NCBI GenBank assembly: GCA_023436245.1
Contig: JAEZJZ010000102.1
Coordinates: 3,288 to 67,287, forward strand
Reading direction: 5' to 3'
DNA from: Bacillota bacterium
Lineage (GTDB): Bacteria; Bacillota; UBA994; UBA5500
DNA length: 64,000 nucleotides
Shown here: piece by piece, positions 17,576 through 25,944 of the stretch
Layout: every line of letters begins with the position of its first letter
How positions within the stretch are numbered: the first letter of the stretch is position 1
Made by a program: the position numbers and the translations under genes
The notes under the pieces: model-generated
What the model was told of the DNA's origin: nothing
Databases searched by the model: none
Seen by the model: only the letters and a program-made list of their open reading frames with translations

Positions 17576-18805
17576 ATGAGCATTGTTGATGTGGCAGTGG
17601 TTGGCGGGGGGCCTGCGGGCAGCGCCGCCGCGAGTGTGCTAGCTAGCCAGGGATTGCGGGTGATCGTGCTTGACCGAGCACAGACACGCAAACCCTGCGG
17701 TGGTTACTTGCCCGTCAAGGCCCTGCGGCGGATGCCCAAAATGGCAGTCAGCGACCTGCTGGTGATGCCGGTGCGGACTGTTCGACTGGTGGGTCAGCAT
17801 CGTCGCACCATTTCAGTCGGCGCAGGCGAGACATTAGGCTACGTGCTGCGCCGTCAGCAGTTGGACCACCGATTGCTGGATTTGGCGGAGCAGGCGGGGG
17901 CGACTGTCTGGCGCTCTACCCGTGTCCTGGGCCACGAGCGGTTTGGGAACAGTACGCGTATTCAGAGCGATCGAGGTTCGCTGCATGCCCGCTACCTGAT
18001 CGCAGCTGATGGGGTGCACGGCAGGACGGCGGTAGCAGCAGGTGTGCGTCGACCCTTTCCCCGTTGGCAGCTGGCCTTTGCGCGGGTGGCCGAACTGCGC
18101 TGGAAAGGGCAGCCGGCCGACTTCCCCCTCGATCAGATTCAGCTGCTTTGCCAGCCCATCCTAGGCGGCTTCGGCTGGGTCTTCCCGTTGCCCGATGGGG
18201 CTAACGTGGGAGTGGCGGGCAGCAGCTTTGATTTGGACCGGGTTCAGCGACAGTTCGCCGCACTGTTGGCACAGCTTGGCGCCACTGTCTCCGGGTTTGA
18301 CCTGATCTGGAATCACGGATGGTGGCTGCCGGCCGGCGGACTGCCGCGCCGCCTCACAGCCGCTAGGACCTTCTTGGTGGGTGATGCCGCTGGTTTCGTC
18401 GACTGTTTCTCTGGAGAAGGGATCTACTATGCAGTGGCGAGCGGTCAGTTGGCAGCACACGCGATCACACACTCCTTCAGTGACCCGGAGCAGGCCGAGC
18501 GTCACTACCGGCGCGACTGCGCTGCGCTGTTGCAGCCAACTCTGCGGCGCTCCTTGCTCCTCAGTGGGCTGATCGGGCGAGGGAAGGATCGCTATTTTCG
18601 TGCCTTGCACAGGCAGCCGCGTCTGGCAATGCATTTGCTGGACATGATGCGAGAAGAGCAACCGTATCACGGCTGCACGCTGCCGCTGCTGATCGCCCAG
18701 ATGGCAGCTCATTTCACCGGTATTCACATGCCGGATGACCTGCAGGTACTGGGCGCAAATCAGTGGGACGAACCGGCGCAGCCGCGCACGGACGGCTCTG
18801 TCTGA
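17576..18805 (+). CDS. Geranylgeranyl-reductase-family FAD oxidoreductase
   Basis: 409-residue flavoprotein with the Rossmann motif VVGGGPAGSAAA near residue 10, KPCGGYLPVKAL and the second FAD motif FLVGDAAGFVDCFSGEGI near residue 270. This family reduces double bonds of isoprenoid chains (archaeal lipids, chlorophyll, or menaquinone tails in bacteria). With the UbiA prenyltransferase at 2 kb, a role in saturating a quinone tail is possible but inferred. ATG at 17576 with GGGGAGGAG upstream is chosen over the in-frame TTG at 17555. Single gene, no terminator recognised. Confidence 0.8.
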   Translation: MSIVDVAVVGGGPAGSAAASVLASQGLRVIVLDRAQTRKPCGGYLPVKALRRMPKMAVSDLLVMPVRTVRLVGQHRRTISVGAGETLGYVLRRQQLDHRLLDLAEQAGATVWRSTRVLGHERFGNSTRIQSDRGSLHARYLIAADGVHGRTAVAAGVRRPFPRWQLAFARVAELRWKGQPADFPLDQIQLLCQPILGGFGWVFPLPDGANVGVAGSSFDLDRVQRQFAALLAQLGATVSGFDLIWNHGWWLPAGGLPRRLTAARTFLVGDAAGFVDCFSGEGIYYAVASGQLAAHAITHSFSDPEQAERHYRRDCAALLQPTLRRSLLLSGLIGRGKDRYFRALHRQPRLAMHLLDMMREEQPYHGCTLPLLIAQMAAHFTGIHMPDDLQVLGANQWDEPAQPRTDGSV

Positions 18806-18913
18806 GCTAGATCTGCCCGCCGCGCAGTCCGCGCTTATTGGTAACGGTTGCCCTTAAGTGCGAAGAGTGTTACCATAGGCCTGTACCACTAAACATAGAA
18901 GGGAGTTGTTCTG

Positions 18914-20098
18914 ATGCTTGGAACACGGCAGATTACACCGCACATCTCTTGGGTTGGAGTGACAGACCCAGATCTTCGCATATTCGATATCATCATTCCC
19001 ACGGACTGGGGTACGACTTATAACGCCTACTTAATCAAGGGCGAGAAGACTGCATTGGTGGAGACAGTGAAGGAAGCCTTCTTTGACGAATACCTGGAAA
19101 AGGTGAAGTCGCTCACTGACCTGGAGGCTATCGATTACGTTGTGCTCAACCACACCGAGCCGGATCACACTGGAGTGCTGGCCACGCTGTTGCCGCTCCT
19201 GCCCAACGCCACCGTTGTCGGGAGCCGTTCGGCCATTCAGTTCGCCAAAGCGATCAGCAATCTGGATTTCCCCACGCAGGTCGTGGGCGAGGGTGATACT
19301 ATCTCTTTGGGTAACCTCAGCCTGCGTTTCATCTCGGCTCCATTCCTGCACTGGCCCGACTCCATCTTCACCTATGTCCCTGAGGAACAGGTGCTGTTCA
19401 CTTGCGACGCCTTTGGCGGGCATTACTGCCCAGCGGAGGGCAAGCTGTTTGATGACGAAGTGGAGGACTTCACCCCGGCGCTCAGCGTCTATTTCCAGGC
19501 GATCATGGGCCCGTTCAAGAGCTACGTCCTACAAGCAGTGGCGAAGATCAAAGACCTCGAGATCAAGGTGATCGCTCCCAGCCACGGCCCGGTGCTCCGG
19601 CATCAGCCGTGGAAGTATGTGCATCTTTACCGTGACTGGGCAGGTCAGAATGGGCAGGTTGCCGGCTCGGTTGCGGTGGGGTTTCTTTCTGCCTACGGGT
19701 ATACGCGCCTCTTGGCGGAGACGATCGCATACGAACTTAAGTCTTTGGGCGCATCCGTCAACCTGTTTGACCTATCGGTCATCAGTGCGGAACAGGCAGC
19801 GTCAGCGTTCCACAACGCGGCCGGCGTATTGGTTGGCACGCCAACGCTCAATCGCGATGCCGTACCTCCGGTGTGGCTTGCGCTTGCTCACCTTTCGGCC
19901 ATCGTGAACCGCAACAAGCCAGCGTCCGCCTTCGGAGCCTATGGCTGGAGCGGGGAGGCTGTGCCGATGGTGTTGGAACGGTTGCGTTCGCTGGGCATGA
20001 AGGTGATGGAACCGGGTCTCAAGGTCAACTTCCGTCCCTCGGAGGCTGATTTGGAGCAGGCGAAGCAGTTCGCCCGCGACTTCCACGAACGTCTTTAG
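18914..20098 (+). CDS. fprA: FprA-family flavodiiron protein (O2/NO reductase)
   Basis: 394-residue A-type flavoprotein. The N-terminal metallo-beta-lactamase-like domain has the diiron ligands in HTEPDH (about residues 80-85), HWPDS, CDAFGGH and SHGPV; the C-terminal flavodoxin domain (from about residue 250, SVAVGFLSAYGYTRLLAETI) binds FMN. Such proteins reduce oxygen to water or NO to N2O in anaerobes, with electrons from rubredoxin. ATG at 18914 behind AGAAGGGAG. The serine/tyrosine phosphate-binding loop is less canonical (SAYGYT). Own terminator downstream. Confidence 0.93.
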   Translation: MLGTRQITPHISWVGVTDPDLRIFDIIIPTDWGTTYNAYLIKGEKTALVETVKEAFFDEYLEKVKSLTDLEAIDYVVLNHTEPDHTGVLATLLPLLPNATVVGSRSAIQFAKAISNLDFPTQVVGEGDTISLGNLSLRFISAPFLHWPDSIFTYVPEEQVLFTCDAFGGHYCPAEGKLFDDEVEDFTPALSVYFQAIMGPFKSYVLQAVAKIKDLEIKVIAPSHGPVLRHQPWKYVHLYRDWAGQNGQVAGSVAVGFLSAYGYTRLLAETIAYELKSLGASVNLFDLSVISAEQAASAFHNAAGVLVGTPTLNRDAVPPVWLALAHLSAIVNRNKPASAFGAYGWSGEAVPMVLERLRSLGMKVMEPGLKVNFRPSEADLEQAKQFARDFHERL

Positions 20099-20108
20099 GC
20101 AAACAATA

Positions 20109-20138
20109 GGGCACGACCCATCAGGTCGTGCCCTTGTC
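20109..20138 (+). terminator. Rho-independent terminator of fprA
   Basis: Perfect 10-bp stem GGGCACGACC/GGTCGTGCCC, 5-nt loop, followed by TTGTCTT. It sits between the convergent fprA and solute-binding-protein genes and may serve both. Confidence 0.8.
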
Positions 20139-21515
20139 TTATGGACCAGCAATCGCTGCCATCGCCAGTTCGTTCAGAACTGCCTCCGCGAACTGCTCTG
20201 CCGTGTAGTCGGCCTCGACCAGCTTGCTCCAGGCGGGGCTGATGGCCAGTTGCCAGTGGGTCTCCGCAGATCCGAGCGGCGGGCCGTAGTTGTATGCGGA
20301 CGCAGGTGCGCGTGATACATTGGCATACACCGCAAAAGACGCCTGATCGAACGGGATACATTCTGCCTGCTCGCCACCTGAAGTGGCAGGCAGGGCTCCT
20401 GTCAGATTGGAGAGCAGGTTGCCCAGCTTCGGCGCCAGGAACTGTGCTAGTTCGGCGCCTGCTCTGGTGTGTCTATCGCCCTGATATGGTTCCTGTCGCA
20501 GCAAGGAGAGCCCGAGCACGCTGACGTCTGCAGATCCGGTCGCTCCCACACTTGGCACCGGCACCAGTGAGGACTGTATTCCTTTGTCCGCGGCCTTCTG
20601 CCAGAGCCAGGCAGCCAGCCGATGGTTCACCGGACCGATGATTGCCGCCTTCTCGCTCAAGTAGAGCGTCAGGCAGTTGGCGTCCATGCCGCTGCCCTTG
20701 GTCGCCGCGCCACCAGAGTGCTCCAGGCGCAACCAGGTCTCTGCCAGGGTCACCAGGTCCTCTCTCGCCCAGACTAGGTTGCCGTTCTGATCATAGGGGG
20801 AGGGCTTACCAAGGCTGGCTGCCATGTTCTGGAGAAGAGCCTCGCCCGTGGACGTGGGCACGAAGCCCTTCACTTGGCCGTCAGTTGCTCCTTCTGCCAG
20901 CCGGATCAGGTCCGACCAGGCCCAGCCGTTTTGCCGAATCTGTTCGACACTCGGCTCTGCTTCCGGCAGGAGGGAGGCGTTGACCATGAACACACGCGGA
21001 TAGGCGGCAACTGGCAGGGAATAAACCTGGCCATCCGCCGAGAGCAGTTGATTCCAAAGGGCGTCCGACCAGGCTAATCGTTCGTTCTTGTCGACGAAGC
21101 GAGCTAGCGGTAACTGCAGTTCTCCCAGGCCGGCAGGCGGGGTGTTCGCGCTGAAGAAGAGATCCGGCGGCGTGCCGGCCGCAAGTGCGCTGTTCATGCG
21201 CTCGTTGACGCTGTCTGGCGCGAGGTGGGAAAGCGTCACCTGCACGTTCGGGTGAAGCAGGGAGAACTCGGTTAGTGCCTGTTCCAGCCCTTGCTGCCAG
21301 GCCGCGGTATCCGGTAGGTTTGGCCGTTCCACCCAGAAGGTGAGGCTGTAGGTCTCGTCCTCCTGCATTTTGGCGTTGGGGTTAAGCCGGAACTGGTCGC
21401 CACGCAGACCTTGCAGTAGTCGCGGAGCAGACAGCGCTACTGCCAACAGCAGACAGAGCGCGACCAGCAGCCAGGTTAGCCTCTTCCGGCCATTCCGCCC
21501 ATTGTTTCGGCTCAT
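20139..21515 (-). CDS. Family 1 extracellular solute-binding protein (orphan)
   Basis: 458-residue protein with a basic N-terminus and one hydrophobic segment (about 15-34) that lacks a lipobox cysteine, so it is either secreted or anchored by an uncleaved helix. The body resembles sugar-type ABC solute-binding proteins (SLTFWVERPN; LHPNVQVTLSHL; AAGTPPDLFFS; YSLPVAAYPRVFMVN). No permease or ATPase is adjacent. ATG at 21515 is preferred to TTG at 21521 because AGGAGGGT then has 5-7 nt spacing. It follows the L,D-transpeptidase gene with an 11-bp gap, so a wall-related ligand is possible but unproven. Confidence 0.8.
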   Translation of the reverse strand: MSRNNGRNGRKRLTWLLVALCLLLAVALSAPRLLQGLRGDQFRLNPNAKMQEDETYSLTFWVERPNLPDTAAWQQGLEQALTEFSLLHPNVQVTLSHLAPDSVNERMNSALAAGTPPDLFFSANTPPAGLGELQLPLARFVDKNERLAWSDALWNQLLSADGQVYSLPVAAYPRVFMVNASLLPEAEPSVEQIRQNGWAWSDLIRLAEGATDGQVKGFVPTSTGEALLQNMAASLGKPSPYDQNGNLVWAREDLVTLAETWLRLEHSGGAATKGSGMDANCLTLYLSEKAAIIGPVNHRLAAWLWQKAADKGIQSSLVPVPSVGATGSADVSVLGLSLLRQEPYQGDRHTRAGAELAQFLAPKLGNLLSNLTGALPATSGGEQAECIPFDQASFAVYANVSRAPASAYNYGPPLGSAETHWQLAISPAWSKLVEADYTAEQFAEAVLNELAMAAIAGP

Positions 21516-21526
21516 CGTCAACCCTC

Positions 21527-22459
21527 CTACCTGAGACCTAAGATCGTCAGGACATTCCAGTCAGCCTGACCTGTGGGGCGAAGACCGTAGTACACCTGCA
21601 GCGCTCTGATTGCCGCCGCTGTCGCTTCACCGAAGCGCCCGTCCGTGGATCCAGGGTTGAACCCGGCCTCGCGCAGCATCAGCTGCAGGAGCTGCACGTC
21701 TTTGCCGGAACGGCCAACTGACAGTTGCTCCCCGATTTTCACCCTGGGGAAAGGTCCGACGATGGACACCTTGGTTCCGATTTTCACCCATGGGTACAGC
21801 TGTTCCACGTCCCGATTGTGCATGCGGATGCAGCCATGGCTGGCTGCCGTTCCGATCGAGCCGGGCTTGTTGGTTCCGTGGATGCCGTAGATGCCCCAGG
21901 GCACATTCAGACCCATCCAACGGGTGCCGAAGCCTCCGCCCCAGTGCGTGCCCTTCTGAATGACGCGCCACTCCCCGACCGGGGACTTGGTGGCGATGGT
22001 TCCCACGGCGCAAGGAAAGACTTTGAAGACGACATCATTGACCAGGACAGTTAGTGTCTTCGTCTCCACGTCAATCACCAGCCGTAACTCCCCCTCGGGA
22101 GGGCTCACGCTGCCGGCGTTGAGGCTGCCCTCCGCCATGGACATGGTCAGCGCCTCTTGCTCCTCCAGTCCAAACTTGCCTGTGGCGGGTAGTTGCGCAA
22201 ACTCCTGAAACTCTTCCACGGCCTGCGCTGTCTCCTGATCAAACACTCCATCTGGTTCCCCATGATAGAAGCCAAGGCTCAGCAGATGCGATTGCAGTTC
22301 GGCCACGTCTTCACCAGTAGTCACCGGTTCTGTCAGTTCCAGCAGGCGATCTTGTTCGCCGCACTTGCAGTCGAACGGGGTGTCGATAAACGTGGCACCG
22401 GTGGAGACCAAACTCAGGCAGATCAAAATGAGCAGGCAGACCACACCGCTCCTTCGCAC
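21527..22459 (-). CDS. L,D-transpeptidase (YkuD) with two peptidoglycan-binding domains
   Basis: 310 residues. A signal peptide or anchor (about 1-22) is followed by a peptidoglycan-binding domain (45-105; DVAELQSHLLSLGFYHGEPD), the YkuD catalytic domain (about 118-235) with HGTNKPGSIG and the active-site SHGCIRM, and a second peptidoglycan-binding domain at the C-terminus (LLQLMLREAGFNPG). It would form 3-3 cross-links or modify wall or spore cortex outside the membrane. GTG at 22459. Heads a two-gene unit with the orphan binding protein. Confidence 0.9.
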   Translation of the reverse strand: MRRSGVVCLLILICLSLVSTGATFIDTPFDCKCGEQDRLLELTEPVTTGEDVAELQSHLLSLGFYHGEPDGVFDQETAQAVEEFQEFAQLPATGKFGLEEQEALTMSMAEGSLNAGSVSPPEGELRLVIDVETKTLTVLVNDVVFKVFPCAVGTIATKSPVGEWRVIQKGTHWGGGFGTRWMGLNVPWGIYGIHGTNKPGSIGTAASHGCIRMHNRDVEQLYPWVKIGTKVSIVGPFPRVKIGEQLSVGRSGKDVQLLQLMLREAGFNPGSTDGRFGEATAAAIRALQVYYGLRPTGQADWNVLTILGLR

Positions 22460-22571
22460 AATCCAGTCCCCCTCACCATCTCGATAGTGTTTCGTTGTAA
22501 ACTATATGACCAAGCCTGGGTAGATATGAACGGCACGTCCCTTCTCCTTCCAGTTCTTGCGCACAAGAAAG

Positions 22572-22599
22572 CAGGAGCCTGCCATTTGGCAAACTCCTG
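22572..22599 (-). terminator. Terminator after nrdD
   Basis: On the minus strand CAGGAG, TGCCA, TGGCA, CTCCTG form a nested 11-bp hairpin with a two-base internal mismatch, followed by CTTTCTTG. It lies 22 bp beyond the nrdD stop codon. Confidence 0.6.
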
Positions 22600-22620
22600 T
22601 ATCCGTATCTCCGTTGGCAG

Positions 22621-24657
22621 TTAGCGATGGGATCGACGGTCGTGCAACTCCGCCAGTTTCCCCGCATTGAATCGATCCACAGTGGAGAGATAGCCCGTGA
22701 TGCGACGAATGCGGCGGATGTTGTCGCTGCCGCAGCCGGGACAGTCAGCATCGAACACGCCTTGCTGACCGCAGTCGAGGCACTCATCGATCGGAAAGTT
22801 GATGGCGGCATAGCCCATGCCAGCCGCAGCCATGCCACGCACAATTGCGTCGGTTGCCTGCCAGTTAGGGCCGGGCGGAGCGTCAAGCTCCACGTAGGAG
22901 ATGTGGCCGGCATTGCAGAGAGCGTGGAACGGGCCCTCGCGGTTCAGCTTATTTTGGATGGTAGTGGCGTAGCCCACTGGCACATGGAACGAGTTGGTGT
23001 AGTACTCTTTATCCGTCACGCCGGCGATGATACCGAATCTTTCGCGGTCGGGCGCCGCCATCTTGCCGGCCAGGCCCTCCCCTGGCGTAGCGAGCAGGGT
23101 GAAGTTGAGGTGATGTGTGGCTGTAGCCTGATCACATAGCTCACGCAGGCGCGAGACGATCTCTTGCCCCAGCAGCCAGGTAGCTTCACTCTCCCCGTGA
23201 TGCGTACCGGTCAGTGCCACTAGTGCTTCGGCCAGACCGATGAAGCCAACGCTCAGGGTGCCGTGCTTGATTGCTGGCTCAATGCGGTCATTCGGCTGCA
23301 GTAGTTCGCTATCCAGATAGACTTGCTGGCCCATCAGGAAGGGCATGTCGCTGGCTTTGAGATTGGCCTGGATGCGGTAGCGGTGCAGCAGTTGTTCCAC
23401 CACCAGCTCCATCGTGCTGGAGAGTAAGCGGAAAAAGCGTTCGCGGTTCCCGCCTGCCTTGAGTGCCAGCCGAGGTAGGTTGATGCTGGTGAATGACAGG
23501 TTTCCCCGGCCGACGATCTGCGCCGGGCCGTTGACGTTGGCTGCCACTCGGGTGCGGCATCCCATGTAGGCTACCTCATCGGCATAGCCGGTATTGTACG
23601 GAGCGTCCAAGAAGGAGAACGCCGGATTGAGTCGGACAGAGGCGACTTCCAGGGCAAGGCGATAGAGGTCGTAGTTCGGATCCCCGGGAGCAAAGTTGAC
23701 ACCTTGCTTCACCTTGAAAATGATGTTGGGGAAGATAGGGTGCTCCCCTTTACCCAATCCGGCTTTATAGGCCAACAGCAGTTGCTTGGTGACCAGTCTC
23801 GCGCCACGGGACGTTCCAGTACCGACATTCAGACTGCTGAACGGCACCTGTGCTCCGGCACGGGAATGCATGGTGTTCAGATTGAAGATCAGCGACTCCA
23901 TAGCCTGATAGACGCTTTCCTCGTCCGCATTTTCGGCAAATGGGCCGAGATCGTGGTCGAAGTTAGGGAACGACTGCCCGCCGTGCATGTCATTCTGCAG
24001 GCCTTGCAGGATAATCGCGGCCAGCGCTGCGGCTGAGCCGATCCGCTTCGGAGGTCGGATGAACCCATGACCTGGGTTGAAACCCTGGGAGAGCAGGCGG
24101 TGCAAGTCAGTCTGTACACAGGTCAAGGTCATGCCATACCAAGCGAAGTCGTGGATATGTATGTCCTTCTCGCGGTGCGCCCGGGCGATGTGCGCCGGTA
24201 ACCCTCTGCGCTCCCACATATAGGCGCTGGCCGCTTCAAAGATCTGCAGACCCTTGGCCGAAGGAGAGTTGCCGACGTTGGCGTTCTCTTTGTGCGTTTC
24301 CTGCATAATCCGCTCCATGGTCAGCAGTAGATCTTGCTTCCCTTCCCGATGGGCGGTACGCTGGTTGCGGTAGGTGATGTAGGCTCTGGCCGTCAGGTGG
24401 TAGCCTGCCTGCATTAGGGCCTGCTCCGCCGCATCTTGCACTTCCTCCACACTCGGCACCGGTGGTTGCTGGCTCAATTGGGCCAGCTTGACCAGGACTA
24501 AGGGGTAGAGCCGTTCTGCCGCTTCGTGGTCGCCTTCGCCTGTGGCAGCCAGAGCCTTCTCCAAGGCTTTGATGATCTTATCTCCATCGAAACTAACCTC
24601 TCGTCCATCGCGCTTGGCAATGCTCACATAGTTGACAGTCGTCTGGTTTTGGATCAA
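22621..24657 (-). CDS. nrdD: Anaerobic (class III) ribonucleoside-triphosphate reductase
   Basis: 678 residues. An N-terminal ATP-cone (about 10-100; IAKRDGREVSFDGDKIIKAL) precedes the catalytic barrel. Near the C-terminus is a zinc site CLDCGQQ...DCPGCGS, then the glycyl-radical loop RRITGYLSTVDRF. It reduces ribonucleotides to deoxyribonucleotides under anoxia after activation by NrdG. ATG at 24657. Unusually, the activase gene nrdG is divergent rather than downstream, and the 135-bp region between them has two NrdR-like boxes. No class I or II enzyme is visible here. Confidence 0.96.
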   Translation of the reverse strand: MIQNQTTVNYVSIAKRDGREVSFDGDKIIKALEKALAATGEGDHEAAERLYPLVLVKLAQLSQQPPVPSVEEVQDAAEQALMQAGYHLTARAYITYRNQRTAHREGKQDLLLTMERIMQETHKENANVGNSPSAKGLQIFEAASAYMWERRGLPAHIARAHREKDIHIHDFAWYGMTLTCVQTDLHRLLSQGFNPGHGFIRPPKRIGSAAALAAIILQGLQNDMHGGQSFPNFDHDLGPFAENADEESVYQAMESLIFNLNTMHSRAGAQVPFSSLNVGTGTSRGARLVTKQLLLAYKAGLGKGEHPIFPNIIFKVKQGVNFAPGDPNYDLYRLALEVASVRLNPAFSFLDAPYNTGYADEVAYMGCRTRVAANVNGPAQIVGRGNLSFTSINLPRLALKAGGNRERFFRLLSSTMELVVEQLLHRYRIQANLKASDMPFLMGQQVYLDSELLQPNDRIEPAIKHGTLSVGFIGLAEALVALTGTHHGESEATWLLGQEIVSRLRELCDQATATHHLNFTLLATPGEGLAGKMAAPDRERFGIIAGVTDKEYYTNSFHVPVGYATTIQNKLNREGPFHALCNAGHISYVELDAPPGPNWQATDAIVRGMAAAGMGYAAINFPIDECLDCGQQGVFDADCPGCGSDNIRRIRRITGYLSTVDRFNAGKLAELHDRRSHR

Positions 24658-24683
24658 TTACTTCACCTCGCTAATCAGTTCTG

Positions 24684-24731
24684 ATACAATATCTAGTAGT
24701 ATGAATGCCAAACCTAGGCAAGATATAGTGT
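24684..24731. promoter_or_regulatory. Two NrdR-like boxes between nrdD and nrdG
   Basis: Two 16-bp sites, ATACAATATCTAGTAG (24684-24699) and AGGCAAGATATAGTGT (24716-24731), resemble the NrdR consensus acaCwAtATaTwGtgt. They are separated by 16 bp, which puts them 32 bp apart start to start, three helical turns, the spacing usual for NrdR box pairs. The outer parts also form an imperfect dyad, TGATACAATATCT with AGATATAGTGTATCA. NrdR represses ribonucleotide reductase genes; one site pair could control both divergent genes. Confidence 0.65.
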
Positions 24732-24792
24732 ATCAAATTGCTCATTCGTTCCGCAATGGGTTTGCGCCTTTTACAGTTTAGGGGGGTCAAAG

Positions 24793-25281
24793 ATGCTAGT
24801 TCGTTTGTCCGGCATCAATGCCGAGAGCGTCACTGATGGCGAGGGGATCAGAGCAGTTGTTTATCTGCAGGGGTGTGTACACGCCTGCCCCGGTTGCCAT
24901 AATCCGACCAGCCATCCGCTAGATGGAGGTTACTTGGCGGACACAGACGCAGTGCTCGCTGAGCTTTTGGCCAACCCACTAGTGGGTGGTCTGACCATCT
25001 CCGGCGGTGAACCGCTGCTGCAGCCGGAAGCGACATTGGCCTTGGCCAGTGGAGCAAAGTTCAGGGGAAAAAGCGTCTGGGTCTATACTGGTTTTCTCCT
25101 GGAAGAACTGTTGCAGCGACCCGGGGCCCGGGATATACTGCGAGTGATAGATGCGTTGGTCGACGGGCGCTTTCTAATTGAGCAGCGCGATCTGGCAGTT
25201 CCCTACCGGGGTTCCCGTAACCAGCGCATTCTGCGTTCTGCTGATTGGGCTGCGCTGATCGCTGAAACCGAATGCAGTTAG
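24793..25281 (+). CDS. nrdG: Anaerobic ribonucleotide reductase activating protein (radical SAM)
   Basis: 162-residue radical SAM activase. The cluster-binding C-x3-C-x2-C is CVHACPGCHN (near residue 28), followed by SAM-binding TISGGEPLLQ. It abstracts hydrogen from the C-terminal glycine of NrdD. ATG at 24793 follows TTAGGGGGGTC. Transcribed away from nrdD. Confidence 0.94.
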   Translation: MLVRLSGINAESVTDGEGIRAVVYLQGCVHACPGCHNPTSHPLDGGYLADTDAVLAELLANPLVGGLTISGGEPLLQPEATLALASGAKFRGKSVWVYTGFLLEELLQRPGARDILRVIDALVDGRFLIEQRDLAVPYRGSRNQRILRSADWAALIAETECS

Positions 25282-25294
25282 CCACGTATAAGAA

Positions 25295-25415
25295 GGTACC
25301 AGCCGATTCTTGGCAAGCAAGAATCGCCTTATTGAGATCGCAACTCTGTGAGTTGCTGAGGTACCAGCCGATTCTTGGCAAGCAAGAATCGCCTTATTGA
25401 GATCGCAACTCTCTG
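25295..25415. repeat. Two-hairpin repeat array, locus C (inverted relative to locus A)
   Basis: Two 65-bp direct repeats starting GGTACC at 25295 and 25360. Read on the minus strand they match locus A: CAACTC-ACA-GAGTTG, linker GATCTCAATAA, then GATTCTTG-CTTGC-CAAGAATC and GGTACC. Stems are perfect in both copies except where the second runs into the short tandem repeat at its edge. Confidence 0.88.
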
Positions 25416-25460
25416 AGCAACTCTCTGAGCAACTCTGTGAGCAACTCAGCGAGCAACTAC
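25409..25460. repeat. Short 12-bp tandem repeat at the edge of locus C
   Basis: About four to five copies of a 12-bp unit of the type GAGCAACTCTCT, with later copies reading GAGCAACTCTGT, GAGCAACTCAGC and GAGCAACTACTT. It seems to have grown from one arm of the CAACTC/GAGTTG stem of the adjoining repeat. Confidence 0.75.
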
Positions 25461-25504
25461 TTGAGTTACCGTGCATGTTTCTTTAGATGGGGGGGAGAGA
25501 ACAA

Positions 25505-25678
25505 ATGAGACAACTGCATCGCAGCCGGCGCAACCGGATTCTGCTTGGTCTCTGCGGCGGGATTGGGGAATACCTGAATGTTGACCCGGTGCTGATCCGG
25601 ATCGTCTGGCTGATTCTGCCTGGCGCAAACATCATCATGTACCTGATTGGTTCACTGATCGTCCCAGACGAGTACTAG
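25505..25678 (+). CDS. PspC-domain small membrane protein
   Basis: 57-residue PspC-family protein. The domain pattern is RNRILLGLCGGIGEYLNVDP followed by VLIRIVWLILPGANIIMYLI, giving a re-entrant and a transmembrane segment, ending IVPDEY. PspC proteins are linked to envelope stress, though stand-alone forms in Firmicutes are poorly characterised. ATG at 25505; the upstream GGGGGGGAGAG is its ribosome site. Confidence 0.88.
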   Translation: MRQLHRSRRNRILLGLCGGIGEYLNVDPVLIRIVWLILPGANIIMYLIGSLIVPDEY

Positions 25679-25767
25679 GCGGCCAATCCGCATGGTTGCC
25701 TCGTTCTAGCGCTTCTCGGTCCGAAATAGGATAGAGCATCAGGGGAGAAGGGCAGAGGAGGGGCAAC

Positions 25768-25944
25768 ATGCGGTCACCGATAGCGAGCAACCCCGCATTT
25801 CTGGTGCGTCAGTCATCGCTGGCCATGCAGCGAGCGGCGAAGTGTCTGTTTCGACAGGGGCGGGACGCCGAGTTCGCACGAGCGGCCAGGTTGATGGAAG
25901 AGATTAACCGGTTCCGCAAGGAACTGGAGCAACGCAAGCACTAG
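25768..25944 (+). CDS. Hypothetical 58-residue helical protein
   Basis: Small ORF starting MRSPIASNPAFLVRQSSLAM and ending FRKELEQRKH, with a good GGAGGGG site 5 bp upstream. The C-terminal half (FARAARLMEEINRFRKELEQ) is strongly amphipathic and basic. Not recognised; codon use is like the neighbours and there is no antisense gene. Confidence 0.5.
   Translation: MRSPIASNPAFLVRQSSLAMQRAAKCLFRQGRDAEFARAARLMEEINRFRKELEQRKH

Noticed and set aside
25174..25476. Ser/Cys-repeat peptide on the minus strand
   Set aside because: The repeats are simply the tandem DNA repeat read in frame; no ribosome site or family match.
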